Positions 40,048 through 49,638 of a stretch of DNA of 64,000 nucleotides are shown here, one piece after another. Position 1 is the first letter of the stretch; the number at the start of each line of letters is the position of its first letter. The notes under the pieces are model-generated. The model had not been told where the DNA came from. It ran no database searches and worked only from the letters and a program-made list of their open reading frames with translations. Made by a program: the position numbers and the translations under genes. Source of the DNA: Stutzerimonas urumqiensis (GTDB taxonomy: Bacteria; Pseudomonadota; Gammaproteobacteria; Pseudomonadales; Pseudomonadaceae); assembly GCF_003640395.1 (NCBI RefSeq), contig NZ_RBZQ01000002.1, positions 1-64,000 of the forward strand, written 5' to 3'.

Positions 40048-40764
40048 ATGTCATCGCCACCCACTCGCCTGAAGCGTCGCACCGCCAGCCTGGCCCACGA
40101 GATCGTCGACGAGCTGACCCGCCGGATTCTTGCGGGCACCCTCCGGCTGGGCGACAAGCTCCCCTCGGAAAACATGCTGGTGAAGGAATACGGCGTCAGC
40201 CGCACGGTGATCCGCGAGGCGTTGTCGCGCTTGCAGACGGCGGGGTACGTCGAGACGCACCACGGCAAGGGCACCTTCGTCGTCGAGCGGGTCGCTCAGA
40301 CGGGCTTGCGCCTGAGTCACGAGACGGCTGCCGACGTGCGCTGGATTCTCGAGCTGCGCTTGGGCGTCGAAACGCAGGCCGTGGCACTGGCGGCGCTGCG
40401 CCGGACCGACGCGCAACTGCTCGGCATGCGCCAGGCGCTCGACGACTACGAAGCCCTCGCCAGCTCCGGCGACAGCTGCGTCGAGGCGGACAAGCGCTTC
40501 CACCTGGCGATCGCCGAGGCAACCGGCAACCCCTACTTCACCAACATCCTGCTGCACCTGGGCAACGTGATGATCCCGCGCAACCGCATCGACGTTCGCG
40601 AGCGAGGCGGCAGTGACCTTTCCCGTCAGGCGCATCTGGCCAGCGTCGAACATGAGCTCATCTACGCCGCCATACACCGGCGCGACCCGGACGGCGCCCG
40701 GGCCGCCATGTGGACCCATCTGACCAACAGTCGCGAGCGATTCACCGCCAGCACGCCGGACTGA
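40048..40764 (+). CDS. GntR-family (FadR/FCD) transcriptional regulator, probable gud repressor
   Basis: A 238-residue regulator. The winged HTH (about 15-80) has ILAGTLRLGDKLPSENMLVKEYGVSRTVIREAL and the wing HHGKGTFVV. The all-helical FCD effector domain (about 95-230) has ELRLGVETQAVALAA, ADKRFHLAIAEATGNPYF and SVEHELIYAAIHRRDPDGARAAM, including the usual Asp/His metal ligands. Divergent from gudP-gudD with a palindrome at 39730-39742, it probably responds to a sugar acid or its catabolite; the ligand is inferred. Confidence 0.9.
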   Translation: MSSPPTRLKRRTASLAHEIVDELTRRILAGTLRLGDKLPSENMLVKEYGVSRTVIREALSRLQTAGYVETHHGKGTFVVERVAQTGLRLSHETAADVRWILELRLGVETQAVALAALRRTDAQLLGMRQALDDYEALASSGDSCVEADKRFHLAIAEATGNPYFTNILLHLGNVMIPRNRIDVRERGGSDLSRQAHLASVEHELIYAAIHRRDPDGARAAMWTHLTNSRERFTASTPD

Positions 40765-40956
40765 GTCTGCGCAGCGGGGCCGATGCCAGCGTCTGCGGCG
40801 AGTATCACACTCGCGGCGGCTTCGGTTGTCCAACGTGAAAAGGCCGACCACTATGGGGCCGTCGGCGTCGCCGATCCGGGTGCCGGATTGCGCTGCGGTT
40901 CGCCGTGGCGCCGCCGGTGCCCGGATCGGCCATCCAGCGGCCAGACAGGAGCGACC

Positions 40957-41598
40957 ATGTACCTGACCCCTCAACGCATTCTGCTGGCTGGCGCCACCGG
41001 CCTGACCGGCGAGCACCTGCTGGATCGCCTGCTCAACGAGCCGACCGTCGAGCGCGTCGTCGCCCCGACGCGGCGACCGCTGGCCGAACACCCGAGCCTG
41101 GACAACCCCATCGGCCCGCTCGACCAGCTGCTGCCCAGCCTGCATGGCGACTTTCACACGGCGTTCTGCTGCCTGGGCACCACGCTCAAGCAAGCGGGAT
41201 CGCAGGCGGCGTTCCGTGCGGTCGACCACGACCTCGCGGTCGCCTTCGCCGAGCGCGCCCGCACCCTGGGCACACGACACCTGATCGTCCTCAGTGCGCT
41301 GGGCGCCGATTCGCAGTCACGGTTCTTCTATTCCCGGGTCAAGGGCGACCTAGAGGCTTCGCTGCGGACTCAAGGCTGGCCGCAGCTGACGATCGCGCGC
41401 CCGGCTCAGCTGCTCGGACCGCGCCTGCGGCCACGGCTCGGCGAACGCCTGATGACGCCGCTGTCGCGCCTGCTGCCCGGCCGTTACCGCGGGATAGAGG
41501 CCTGCACCCTCGCCCGCGCGCTCTGGCGACTGGCGCTCGAAGAAGGCGAAGGCGTGCGAGTGGTGGAGTCGGACGAACTGAGGCGACTGGGCAGATAA
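40957..41598 (+). CDS. NAD(P)-binding short-chain oxidoreductase (HTATIP2/YwnB-like)
   Basis: A 213-residue atypical SDR of the NAD(P)H-binding group. The Rossmann start [15 protein letters not shown] binds the dinucleotide, [23 protein letters not shown] and [25 protein letters not shown] contain the Ser and YxxxK-type positions, and [10 protein letters not shown] is typical of HTATIP2-like proteins. The substrate is unknown. CAGGAG precedes ATG 40957. The 192-base gap upstream holds nothing recognisable. It converges on orn. Confidence 0.85.
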   Translation: MYLTPQRILLAGATGLTGEHLLDRLLNEPTVERVVAPTRRPLAEHPSLDNPIGPLDQLLPSLHGDFHTAFCCLGTTLKQAGSQAAFRAVDHDLAVAFAERARTLGTRHLIVLSALGADSQSRFFYSRVKGDLEASLRTQGWPQLTIARPAQLLGPRLRPRLGERLMTPLSRLLPGRYRGIEACTLARALWRLALEEGEGVRVVESDELRRLGR

Positions 41599-41618
41599 CC
41601 GGCGATCGCCTCGAACCG

Positions 41619-42161
41619 TCAGATCTTCAGGAACTGCTCGCGGTAATGGCGCAGCTCGGCGATGGACTCGCGGATGTCGTCCAGGGCCAGGTGCGTCGCG
41701 CGCTTCTTGAAGCCGTCGCGGACCTGCGGCGCCCAGCGGGCGGCCAGCTCCTTGAGCGTCGAGACGTCCAGGTTGCGGTAATGGAAGTAGGCCTCGAGCC
41801 GCGGCATGTAGCGGTACAGGAAGCGGCGATCCTGGCAGATGCTGTTGCCGCAGATCGGCGAACTGCGTTCCGGCACCCACTGTTCCAGAAAGGCCAGGGT
41901 CATCGCCTCGGCCTGCTCGACGCCGATACGGCTCTCCCGCACCCGCTGCGTCAGGCCCGAGCCGCCATGCTGGCGCGTGTTCCATTCGTCCATGCCCGCC
42001 AGCACCTCGTCGCTCTGGTGCACGGCGATCACCGGCCCTTCGGCCAGAACGTTCAGCTGGCTGTCGGTGACGACGGTCGCCATCTCGATGATCACGTCCC
42101 GGTCGGGGTCGAGGCCGGTCATTTCCAGATCGATCCAGATGAGATTCTGCGGGTTCTGCAT
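41619..42161 (-). CDS. orn: Oligoribonuclease
   Basis: A 180-residue DEDDh 3'-5' exonuclease that degrades 2-5-nt RNAs, including the pGpG left by c-di-GMP hydrolysis. The first acidic pair is Asp11 and Glu13 ([11 protein letters not shown]), the [15 protein letters not shown] segment and the C-terminal [18 protein letters not shown] (catalytic His and Asp) complete the site. It is encoded upstream of rsgA as in many gammaproteobacteria, and is relevant to the c-di-GMP proteins FimW/FimX nearby. Confidence 0.97.
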   Translation of the reverse strand: MQNPQNLIWIDLEMTGLDPDRDVIIEMATVVTDSQLNVLAEGPVIAVHQSDEVLAGMDEWNTRQHGGSGLTQRVRESRIGVEQAEAMTLAFLEQWVPERSSPICGNSICQDRRFLYRYMPRLEAYFHYRNLDVSTLKELAARWAPQVRDGFKKRATHLALDDIRESIAELRHYREQFLKI

Positions 42162-42190
42162 GGGAGAGCTCCTTGGGCTGGGCGTGCAGT

Positions 42191-43006
42191 TTAGCCGCTT
42201 GCCGGCGTAGCGTCAGGCGCCGCACCGACGCCCCGGGGCCGCCAGGCGTAGAGCCGCGAGCCCCGCCAGTCGCCGACCTCCAGCACGAGGTCGGCCTCCG
42301 CCTCCGGGATGGCGAAGCTGTTGCTGATCAGCCAGGCGCCCGGCCGCATCTCCCGCAGCGCCTTGTCCCGCAGGCCGGGCATCGGCGCGGGTGACAGGAA
42401 GCAATAGACCAGGTCATAGCCGCCCAGATCGACCCGCCACAGGCTGATCGGGCGAATCCGACAGTTGCGCCTGGGCAGGCAGCGCAACCAGGCCAGCGCG
42501 AAGGTCAGCGGCGACGTCTCCACCCCGCTGAACTGCCCCTCCGGAAAGCGCCTGGCCAGGCGCGCGAGCGTACCGCCCAGGCCACAGCCAAGATCGATGA
42601 AGCGCAGGCCATCGACCGGCATCCCCTTCAGATGCTCGATCAATCTCGCCTCGGCAGCCGGGCCGGTCAGGTAGAGCGGGACGCGTTCGGTCAGCGCATT
42701 CCAGTTCAGCAGGAGCAGCGCCAGGAAGCCGGCCAGCAGCAACCACGGCGGCACGGACTGCGTCTGTACGGCGACCAACCCCGGCACGAAGGCGAGATTG
42801 ATCGGCACCCACCAGATCGACAGGCCGAGGGCCCGGCCGACGCCCGCGGCGAGCAGGCCCTGGACGACGGCCGTAAGCATCAACGGCGCGTGCCAGCCAG
42901 TGGCGCCGGCGACGGCGAGCCACAGCCCCCACACCGCAAGCAGCCCGGCCAACTGGGCCAGCAGGGCGACGGGGGCGGGAAAGCGCTTGCCGATAGATGC
43001 TTGCAT
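42191..43006 (-). CDS. Membrane-anchored class I SAM-dependent methyltransferase
   Basis: A 271-residue protein whose first ~110 residues form about four hydrophobic helices. The C-terminal half is a Rossmann methyltransferase with SAM motif [21 protein letters not shown] (about 137-156), motif [13 protein letters not shown] and a [14 protein letters not shown] strand. The substrate is unknown; the anchor suggests a membrane or lipid-linked target. Similar unnamed genes lie near orn in pseudomonads as I recall. It shares a strand with orn, about 30 bases upstream. Confidence 0.8.
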   Translation of the reverse strand: MQASIGKRFPAPVALLAQLAGLLAVWGLWLAVAGATGWHAPLMLTAVVQGLLAAGVGRALGLSIWWVPINLAFVPGLVAVQTQSVPPWLLLAGFLALLLLNWNALTERVPLYLTGPAAEARLIEHLKGMPVDGLRFIDLGCGLGGTLARLARRFPEGQFSGVETSPLTFALAWLRCLPRRNCRIRPISLWRVDLGGYDLVYCFLSPAPMPGLRDKALREMRPGAWLISNSFAIPEAEADLVLEVGDWRGSRLYAWRPRGVGAAPDATPASG

Positions 43007-43108
43007 GAAGGCGAACCACGGAACGGTGGTCGCTCAGTGTAGCCAAGCATGCACGGCCGGACAGGGCGCGGTGCTAGACTGCGCGCCATCTTTCAGGGCA
43101 GCGAACTC

Positions 43109-44137
43109 ATGGCCAAACGCCAACTCAGCCGGCGCCAGAACTGGCGTATCGGCAAAATCCAGGAGGAGCGCCAGGCGCGTGCCAGCCGGCGCGAGCAGCG
43201 GGCGACACAGGAGCTGGAAGGCGGCGATCTCGGCCCGGAGGAACCGGGGCTGGTGATGGCCCACTTCGGCGTGCAGGTAGAAGTGGAGGCGCTGGAAGGC
43301 GACCACGCCGGCCAGGTCTTTCGCTGCCATCTGCGCGCCAACCTGCCGACGCTGGTCACCGGCGACGGCGTGGTCTGGCGCCCCGGTGCGGACGGTTCGG
43401 GCGTCATCGTGGCGCAGCTGCCGCGTCGCTCCGAGCTCTGTCGGCCCGACAGCCGCGGCCAACTCAAGCCGGTCGCGGCGAACGTCGACCGCATCGTCAT
43501 CGTCTTCGCGCCCATTCCCGAGCCGCACGCCAACCTGATCGACCGCTACCTGGTCGCGGCCGAGCACGCCGGCATCGAACCGCTGCTGCTGCTGAACAAG
43601 GCGGACCTCATCGCACCGGATGACTCGCAGCTTCCGCAATTGCTGGGCGCCTACCGCCAGCTGGGTTATCGCATTCTGGAGGTGTCGGCCCACGACGGCG
43701 CCGGGCTGGATGCGCTGCAGATCGAGCTCGACGACCACACCAGCGTGTTCGTCGGCCAGTCCGGGGTCGGCAAGTCATCGCTGGTCAACCGGTTGCTGCC
43801 GGACGCGGACACCCGCGTCGGCGCCCTGTCCGAGCTGACCGGCAAGGGCACCCACACGACGACGACCGCGCGCCTGTTCCACTTCCCCGGTGGCGGTCAC
43901 TTGATCGACTCGCCCGGCATCCGCGAATTCGCCCTGTCGCATGTCTCGCGAGACGACGTCGAAGCGGGCTTCATCGAATTTCGCGAGCTGTTGGGTCGTT
44001 GCCGCTTCCGCGACTGCCGGCATGATCGCGAGCCCGGCTGCGCCCTGCTCGCCGCGCTGGACGAGGGCCGTATCCAGCCTCAGCGCATGGCGAGCTATCG
44101 CCACATCATCAGCAGCCTGCCGACGCAGGACTACTGA
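43109..44137 (+). CDS. rsgA: Ribosome small-subunit-dependent GTPase RsgA
   Basis: A 342-residue circularly permuted GTPase that tests late 30S assembly. An OB-fold (about 65-130) is followed by G4 NKADL, then G1 [12 protein letters not shown], the switch [10 protein letters not shown] and G3 DSPGIREF. The C-terminal zinc knuckle [14 protein letters not shown] is intact. ATG 43109 starts a basic N-terminal tail; the frame upstream to 43049 is not supported. A TAGACT -10-like element lies at 43075-43080. Its stop abuts the motB stop on the other strand with no gap. Confidence 0.96.
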   Translation: MAKRQLSRRQNWRIGKIQEERQARASRREQRATQELEGGDLGPEEPGLVMAHFGVQVEVEALEGDHAGQVFRCHLRANLPTLVTGDGVVWRPGADGSGVIVAQLPRRSELCRPDSRGQLKPVAANVDRIVIVFAPIPEPHANLIDRYLVAAEHAGIEPLLLLNKADLIAPDDSQLPQLLGAYRQLGYRILEVSAHDGAGLDALQIELDDHTSVFVGQSGVGKSSLVNRLLPDADTRVGALSELTGKGTHTTTTARLFHFPGGGHLIDSPGIREFALSHVSRDDVEAGFIEFRELLGRCRFRDCRHDREPGCALLAALDEGRIQPQRMASYRHIISSLPTQDY

Positions 44138-45166
44138 TCAGTCGACCTGCTGCTGGTCGAACTGCAGCACGCCGTCCTCGAACAGGTTCAACCGTTTCTC
44201 GACTTCGGCCGCCGGCAATGGCTCGCCCGCGGGCGCGACGGCCGCGCCGGCGGGTTCGGCCACCGTGTCCGTTTCCGGGGCGGGCGCGCCCTGCTCCGCC
44301 GTATCGCGCTCGATCTCTCGCTGGGCCTTCTTGTTCAGCACGATGATGTCGATGCGCCGGTTGATCGGGTTGAGCGGGTCCTCGCGATCGAACAGCGCCG
44401 ACGAGGCGTACCCGACCACCCGCGCCACCTGCTCGTCGGGATAGCCGCCCGCCACCAGGGCCCGACGCGCGGCGTTCGCCCGTTCGGCCGATAGCTCCCA
44501 GTTGCCGAAGCCGCCGCTGCCGGCGAACGGCTTGGCATCGGTATGGCCACTGATGCTGATCTTGTTCGGCACCGCGCTGATGGTGTCGGCCATCGCCAGC
44601 AGGATGTCTTCGAAATACGGCTGCAAACGGGCACTGCCCAGGGCGAACATCGGCCGGTTCTCGGCATCGACGATCTGGATGCGCAAGCCGTCCTGGGTGA
44701 TCTCGAACAGGATCTGGTCCTTGAAATGACGCAGCTCCGGGTCTTGCTCGATCTTGTTCTGCAACTCCTGCAGCAACAGCTCGAGCCGCTCGCGCTCGAC
44801 CTCACTGGCGATTTCCTCGGCCTGCTGCTTGTCGAGCTCGGACAGCGAGGCGTCCTCCCGGCTCTTGCCCAGTTCGAGGGTTTCCTCGGGCAAGGGGTTG
44901 AGCGTCTTGTCGGGCGAAGGGGTCGGCGTGCCGCCAAGATCGATCGCGTAGGGACTGGCGCTCTCGGTGAAGCCGATCGGGTCCTGGAAGTAGCCGGAGA
45001 TGGCACGTTTCTGCTCCGGCGTGGCGCTGCTCATCAGCCACATCACCAGGAAGAAGGCCATCATCGCGGTCGCGAAGTCGGCGAAGGCAATCTTCCAGGC
45101 GCCACCGTGGTGGCCGCCGGCGACCTTCTTGACGCGCTTGACGATGATCGGTTGGTTATTGTCCAT
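44138..45166 (-). CDS. motB: Flagellar stator protein MotB
   Basis: A 342-residue single-span protein. The stator helix FADFATAMMAFFLVMWLM contains the essential Asp30, preceded by a basic cytosolic tail (VKRVKKVAGGHHGGAWK). A periplasmic linker leads to an OmpA-type peptidoglycan-binding domain (SGHTDAKPF; ELSAERANAARRALV; NRRIDIIV, about 190-285). A Pro/Ala-rich C-terminal extension follows. It is translated 12 bases after motA and forms the 5:2 stator with MotA. Confidence 0.96.
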   Translation of the reverse strand: MDNNQPIIVKRVKKVAGGHHGGAWKIAFADFATAMMAFFLVMWLMSSATPEQKRAISGYFQDPIGFTESASPYAIDLGGTPTPSPDKTLNPLPEETLELGKSREDASLSELDKQQAEEIASEVERERLELLLQELQNKIEQDPELRHFKDQILFEITQDGLRIQIVDAENRPMFALGSARLQPYFEDILLAMADTISAVPNKISISGHTDAKPFAGSGGFGNWELSAERANAARRALVAGGYPDEQVARVVGYASSALFDREDPLNPINRRIDIIVLNKKAQREIERDTAEQGAPAPETDTVAEPAGAAVAPAGEPLPAAEVEKRLNLFEDGVLQFDQQQVD

Positions 45167-45178
45167 GGCCGCTCTTCA

Positions 45179-46030
45179 TCAGCTGCCACGCATGGCTTGT
45201 TCGAGCTCGGAGAAGCTCGGGCGGTGCGCCGGGTACAAGACCTTGCGGCCGAACTCGACGGCCAGGGTGGGGGGCATGCCGGACGCCGAGGCCACCAGAC
45301 TGGCCTTGATCGCCTCGTACACATTCAGCTCTTCCTTCGCGTCGTGACCCAGCGAGGCGGCCAGCGGGGCGAAGAAGCCATAGGACGCGAGAATGCCGAG
45401 GAAGGTACCCACCAGCGCGGAGCCCACCTTGTAGCCGATCATCGCGTTATCGGCTTCGGCGAGGATCGACATGGTGATGACGATGCCCAGCACCGCGGCG
45501 ACGATACCCATCGCCGGCATGCCGTCAGCGATCGCCGAGACCGCGTGCGACGGATGCTCCAGCTCCTCCTTGAGGCTGGACAGCTCCATGTCGAACAAGC
45601 CCTCGAGCTCGTGCGGGGCCATGTTGCCCGACGACATGATGCGCAGGTAATCGCAGACGAAGGCGGTCATCCGCTCGTCTTTGAGAATGCCCGGGTACTT
45701 GCTGAATATCGGGCTGGCGGCCGGATCTTCGATATCGGCCTCGATCGCCATCATCCCCTCGCGCCGGCTTTTGTTGAGGATCTCGTAGATGAGCTTGAGG
45801 ACGTCCAGGTAGTAGGTGTGCGTGAACTTGCTGCTGAACATCGACAGCGATTTCTTGAAGACCAGCATGAAGGTGCTGCCCGAGTTCGCCTGCAGGAACG
45901 CACCCAGCGCGGCGCCGCCGATGATCATCACCTCGAATGGATGGATGAGCGCACCGATCTTGCCGCCCGAAAGCACGAATCCGCCCAGTACCGAGGCGAA
46001 GACGACGATGATGCCGATGATTTTTACCAT
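45179..46030 (-). CDS. motA: Flagellar stator protein MotA
   Basis: A 283-residue four-helix membrane protein of the proton-driven stator. It starts MVKIIGIIVVFASVLGGFVL and has the MotA signature MPAMGIVAAVLGIVITMS and GSALVGTFLGILASYGFFAPLA around helices 3-4. The cytosolic domain holds the basic/acidic residues that contact FliG. It is first in motA-motB, with a sigma-28-like promoter about 110 bases upstream. Confidence 0.96.
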   Translation of the reverse strand: MVKIIGIIVVFASVLGGFVLSGGKIGALIHPFEVMIIGGAALGAFLQANSGSTFMLVFKKSLSMFSSKFTHTYYLDVLKLIYEILNKSRREGMMAIEADIEDPAASPIFSKYPGILKDERMTAFVCDYLRIMSSGNMAPHELEGLFDMELSSLKEELEHPSHAVSAIADGMPAMGIVAAVLGIVITMSILAEADNAMIGYKVGSALVGTFLGILASYGFFAPLAASLGHDAKEELNVYEAIKASLVASASGMPPTLAVEFGRKVLYPAHRPSFSELEQAMRGS

Positions 46031-46140
46031 GGGAATTTGTCTTGGAATCTGCTGGAGGGCCAATCGAGCGACCGGCCGAAAAAGGCGCACGCCGGCCTGT
46101 GCGACGCCGGTTGGGGAGCCGCTCGAAACAAGTCTTCTCG

Positions 46141-46167
46141 TTATCGGAACTTTTGCGCCAGACTAAA
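46141..46167 (-). promoter_or_regulatory. Sigma-28 (FliA)-type promoter of motAB
   Basis: On the minus strand TTTAGTCT, then 11 bases, then TCCGATAA resembles the FliA consensus TAAAGTTT-N11-GCCGATAA (7 of 8 at -10, 5 of 8 at -35). It lies 111 bases upstream of the motA ATG, and motAB is a late flagellar operon in relatives. Confidence 0.55.
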
Positions 46168-46198
46168 GGCCAACCCGACCAAAAGCCAACTTGGCACC

Positions 46199-47719
46199 AT
46201 GACGACTCCGCACTCGCTTCCCCGCACGCTGCCTGCCTGGGCCGAGGCGCTGGACGCCGTCCGGCTGCCGGTGGTCACCGTTCACCATGAAAAAGTGCGC
46301 CGGGCGCTTGGCGACGGCAGCCGCTCGATGCGCGACATCGCCGAGACGATCCAGGCCAGCCCGGTGTTGGCGCTGTACGTGCTGCGCGAGGCCAATCGCA
46401 GCGGCAATGCGCTCATGGAGAAGGCCGAAAGCCTCGAGGTCGCCCTGAGTCGCCTGGGTCTGGCGCGCGTCTCGGCCATGCTTTCGCAGATTCCGTCGGT
46501 CGAGCCGGAGGCGGTGCCGGCGCCGCTGCGACAGTTGCTCCTGATCAGCCAGCATGCCAGCCAGCAGGCCAACGGCCTGTTCGCCTCGCGGCTGGCACGG
46601 CTCTGGCAGGACATCCACTGGGGCAGCCTGCTGTTTCTCGCGCCGGTATGGGCGCTGGTCGCGCTGCGTCCCGACTTTCTGAAGGCGTGGGAGCAGCGCG
46701 TGTTCATCGCCGCCGAGCCGGTCAGCCGGGTCGAGCACGACCTGCTTGGCGTGCCATTGCTCGAGCTGTGCCGGACAGTCGCCGAACGCTGGCGGCTGCC
46801 CGACTGGATCGTCGAGGGCTACCAGGCGCTGACCGTCAATCGCCGGCTGGTGATCAAGGCGCTGCACATCGCTCGCGACAACGAACACCCTCTGCACCAG
46901 CAGCAACTGCTGGATGCCGACCCGCCGCTGCGTCGCTGGGTCACCCAGCCCGGCAACACCATCGTCCTGGCCAATGGCCTGGCAATCGCGGCGCATCACA
47001 GCTGGAGCGGCATCCACACCCTGCGCTGGCAACGGCTCGCCGGGCTTTACCTGCAGCTTGCGCTGCCCGAACTGCAACAGCGCGTGCACCAGCAGGCCGT
47101 GCAGAGCGCGCGGGAATCGAGCCTTGTCGGGCTCTGGCACCCGGCGCTCGCCCTGCCTATGCCCTGGGACAGTCGCTTCCAGGTGCTCGACGAACCCACC
47201 TCCGGCCAGGCGCACGCGCCGTCGGCAACATGGCGGGCCCTGTGCGCCGAGCTGCTGCGCGAGCCGACGCCGTTCGGCAACGCGCTGCAACTCACGGCGA
47301 CCGCCTGCCGTGCGCTCGCAGCGATCGGCTTCTCCCGCACGCTGATCCTGCAAGCCGATCGCAACCACAGCCGACTGGCCGCCATGCAGACGCTGGGCCT
47401 GGACAAGGACGCCGCGGCGATGACGCTCGATCCGTCGCAAAGCCAGCTGATCGGCCGCCTGCTGGAAAAACCGCTGCGACTCAGCCTGACCGCCGCGAAC
47501 ATGGCGCAGTTTTCCGCCCTGCTGCCGGGCGCGATAAAGACCGCATTCCCGAGCGATCACCTGCTCCTGCGCTCGGTGGCGCTCAACGGTCGCGTGCTCC
47601 TGCTGGTGGTCGCCGACCAGCAGGGCCAGCCGATCGACGAGCGCACTGCCGCCGGCTTCGACAAGACCCTCCAATGCCTGGAACGCGCGCTGCTGGCCTT
47701 CAGCCGGCGGCCCCGCTGA
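46199..47719 (+). CDS. HDOD-domain protein
   Basis: A 506-residue cytosolic protein. An HDOD (HD-related output) domain fills about residues 20-290: VVTVHHEKVRRALGDGSRSMRDIAETIQASPVLALYVLREANRS is the typical start. The C-terminal ~180 residues may form a GAF-like sensor (LLRSVALNGRVLLLVVADQQGQPIDE). HDOD proteins lack the catalytic HD pair and act in signalling, often with chemotaxis or c-di-GMP. It is divergent from motAB. The role is unknown. Confidence 0.85.
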   Translation: MTTPHSLPRTLPAWAEALDAVRLPVVTVHHEKVRRALGDGSRSMRDIAETIQASPVLALYVLREANRSGNALMEKAESLEVALSRLGLARVSAMLSQIPSVEPEAVPAPLRQLLLISQHASQQANGLFASRLARLWQDIHWGSLLFLAPVWALVALRPDFLKAWEQRVFIAAEPVSRVEHDLLGVPLLELCRTVAERWRLPDWIVEGYQALTVNRRLVIKALHIARDNEHPLHQQQLLDADPPLRRWVTQPGNTIVLANGLAIAAHHSWSGIHTLRWQRLAGLYLQLALPELQQRVHQQAVQSARESSLVGLWHPALALPMPWDSRFQVLDEPTSGQAHAPSATWRALCAELLREPTPFGNALQLTATACRALAAIGFSRTLILQADRNHSRLAAMQTLGLDKDAAAMTLDPSQSQLIGRLLEKPLRLSLTAANMAQFSALLPGAIKTAFPSDHLLLRSVALNGRVLLLVVADQQGQPIDERTAAGFDKTLQCLERALLAFSRRPR

Positions 47720-47734
47720 CGCGCAGGGGCCGCT

Positions 47735-47765
47735 TTGGCGGCTCACCAGGCTTTTTCGCTACACT
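47735..47765 (+). promoter_or_regulatory. Possible promoter of rhdA-psd
   Basis: TTGGCG (47735-47740) and TACACT (47760-47765) are separated by 19 bases, 31 bases upstream of the rhodanese GTG. Spacing is longer than ideal. Confidence 0.35.
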
Positions 47766-47796
47766 CCAGCTTTCTCAATCGACGAGACCGGACCCC

Positions 47797-48612
47797 GTGG
47801 ATGCCTTTTCTGCCCTGCCGCTGGTAATCGAACCCGCCGACCTGGCGAGCCGCCTCGAGTCGCCGGAACTCATCCTGGTCGATCTCACCAGCGCCTCGCG
47901 CTATGGCGACGGCCACCTGCCCGGTGCGCACTTCGTCGACCCCAAGCAGACCCAGCTTGGCCGGCCGCCGGCGCCGGGCCTGCTGCCGCCCAAGGCGCAT
48001 CTGGAGCAACTGTTCGGTTCGCTGGGCCACCGCCCGGACGCGGTATACGTGGTGTATGACGACGAAGGCGGCGGCTGGGCCGGACGCTTCATCTGGTTGC
48101 TCGATGTGATCGGTCACCGTCGCTACCACTACCTCAACGGCGGCCTGCGCGCCTGGCTCGCCGAGGGCCGGCCGGTGACCCGAAGCGTGCCGCCGAGCCA
48201 CACCGGCGTCGTCACGCTGACGTTCGATGCAACGCCCACCGCCACGCGCGAGCACATCGAAAGCCGGCTGGGCGCCGACGATTTCGTGGTCTGGGATGCG
48301 CGCTCGCCCGAGGAATACCGCGGCGAGCGCCTGTTTTCGGCACGCGGCGGGCACATTCCCGGCGCCGTCAACTTCGAATGGACCCAGGCGATGGACCCGG
48401 CGCGCGGCCTGCGCATCCGGCAGGACATCGCCGAGCGGCTGACCGGCCTCGGCATCACGCCGGACAAGGAAGTGGTCACGCATTGCCAGACGCATCATCG
48501 CTCCGGCCTCACCTACCTGATCGCCAAGGCGCTCGGTTACCCGAACGTCAAGGGCTACGCCGGCTCCTGGAGCGAATGGGGCAACCTGCCCGACACGCCC
48601 GTCCAATCATGA
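47797..48612 (+). CDS. rhdA: Rhodanese (thiosulfate sulfurtransferase), RhdA type
   Basis: A 271-residue tandem-domain sulfurtransferase that transfers sulfane sulfur via a persulfide. The N-terminal inactive rhodanese domain includes [21 protein letters not shown]; the active domain carries Cys230 in the loop CQTHHRSG. Length, position and loop match what I recall of Azotobacter vinelandii RhdA. The start is GTG 47797, in frame with VDAFSALP. psd follows 11 bases later. Confidence 0.93.
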   Translation: MDAFSALPLVIEPADLASRLESPELILVDLTSASRYGDGHLPGAHFVDPKQTQLGRPPAPGLLPPKAHLEQLFGSLGHRPDAVYVVYDDEGGGWAGRFIWLLDVIGHRRYHYLNGGLRAWLAEGRPVTRSVPPSHTGVVTLTFDATPTATREHIESRLGADDFVVWDARSPEEYRGERLFSARGGHIPGAVNFEWTQAMDPARGLRIRQDIAERLTGLGITPDKEVVTHCQTHHRSGLTYLIAKALGYPNVKGYAGSWSEWGNLPDTPVQS

Positions 48613-48623
48613 AAAGGTCACCT

Positions 48624-49520
48624 ATGAAAGATCGCCTGTTCGTCTTCGTCCAGTATCTGCTGCCGCACCACCTGATCTCGCGCGCGGCCGGCTGCCTGGC
48701 CGAGTGTCGCCTGCCCTGGCTGAAGAATGCCCTGATCAAGGCCTTCATTCGCCAGTTCCGGGTCGACATGCGCGAGGCACAAGTCGAAGCGCCGACCGAG
48801 TACGAACATTTCAACGCGTTCTTCACCCGGGCGTTGAAAGACGGCGCCCGGCCACTCGATACGACGGCCGGCGCCATCCTCAACCCCTGTGACGGCGCGA
48901 TCAGCCAGCTGGGCCGCATCGAGCAGGGCCGAGTGTTCCAGGCCAAGGGACACAGCTTCAGCGTGCTCGAACTGCTTGGCGGCGATCCCAGGCACGCAGC
49001 GGATTTCATGGGCGGCGACTTCGCCACCGTCTATCTATCCCCGCGCGACTACCACCGCGTGCACATGCCGGTCAGCGGCACGCTGCGCGAGATGATCTAC
49101 GTGCCGGGCCGGATCTTCTCGGTCAACACGGCCACAGCGCAGGGAGTGCCGGAACTGTTCGCGCGCAACGAGCGCGTGGTCTGCCTGTTCGACACGGCGT
49201 ACGGGCCGATGGCGATGGTGCTGGTCGGCGCGATGATCGTCGCCAGCATCGAAACCGTCTGGGCGGGCCTGGTGACACCACCCAAGCGCACGCTCAGGAG
49301 CGTCCGGTACGACGCCGAGGCGCGTCAGCCGATCCACCTCGAGAAGGGCGCCGAGATGGGCCGCTTCAAGCTGGGCTCCACGGTCATCCTGCTGTTCGGC
49401 GAAGAGCGCATCCGCTGGGCCGAACAGCTGCAGCCCCTGACCCCGGTCCGCATGGGCGAAGCGCTCGGCCATGCGGTACCGCCGGCGGCCTCGGACACCG
49501 AACGGCCGAGCATCGATTGA
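48624..49520 (+). CDS. psd: Phosphatidylserine decarboxylase
   Basis: A 298-residue proenzyme that makes phosphatidylethanolamine at the inner membrane. It self-cleaves at the LGST motif ([12 protein letters not shown], near residue 250) to create the pyruvoyl cofactor. [26 protein letters not shown] and [16 protein letters not shown] are conserved. ATG 48624 has AAGGT nine bases upstream; an ATG at 48609 overlapping the rhdA stop has no such site. A hairpin follows the gene. Confidence 0.96.
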   Translation: MKDRLFVFVQYLLPHHLISRAAGCLAECRLPWLKNALIKAFIRQFRVDMREAQVEAPTEYEHFNAFFTRALKDGARPLDTTAGAILNPCDGAISQLGRIEQGRVFQAKGHSFSVLELLGGDPRHAADFMGGDFATVYLSPRDYHRVHMPVSGTLREMIYVPGRIFSVNTATAQGVPELFARNERVVCLFDTAYGPMAMVLVGAMIVASIETVWAGLVTPPKRTLRSVRYDAEARQPIHLEKGAEMGRFKLGSTVILLFGEERIRWAEQLQPLTPVRMGEALGHAVPPAASDTERPSID

Positions 49521-49526
49521 CTTCGC

Positions 49527-49552
49527 GCCTTCATGCCATTCGGCGTGAAGGC
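49527..49552 (+). terminator. Terminator-like hairpin after psd
   Basis: GCCTTCATGCC (49527-49537) pairs with GGCGTGAAGGC (49542-49552) over 11 bp, including one G-U, around a 4-nt loop, six bases after the psd stop. No strong U tract follows. Confidence 0.6.
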
Positions 49553-49638
49553 AACCGGCCATCACCCCAGGCTGCGATCCATACGGCTAGCTGCTAGAGT
49601 TTCGCTCAGGTTTTTACGCATGAGTGCGGGAGCGTTGC

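Noticed and set aside
44543-46198. Long upstream extension of the HDOD frame across motBA
   Set aside because: It reads antisense through motB and motA; the HDOD homology and a sensible start begin at 46199.
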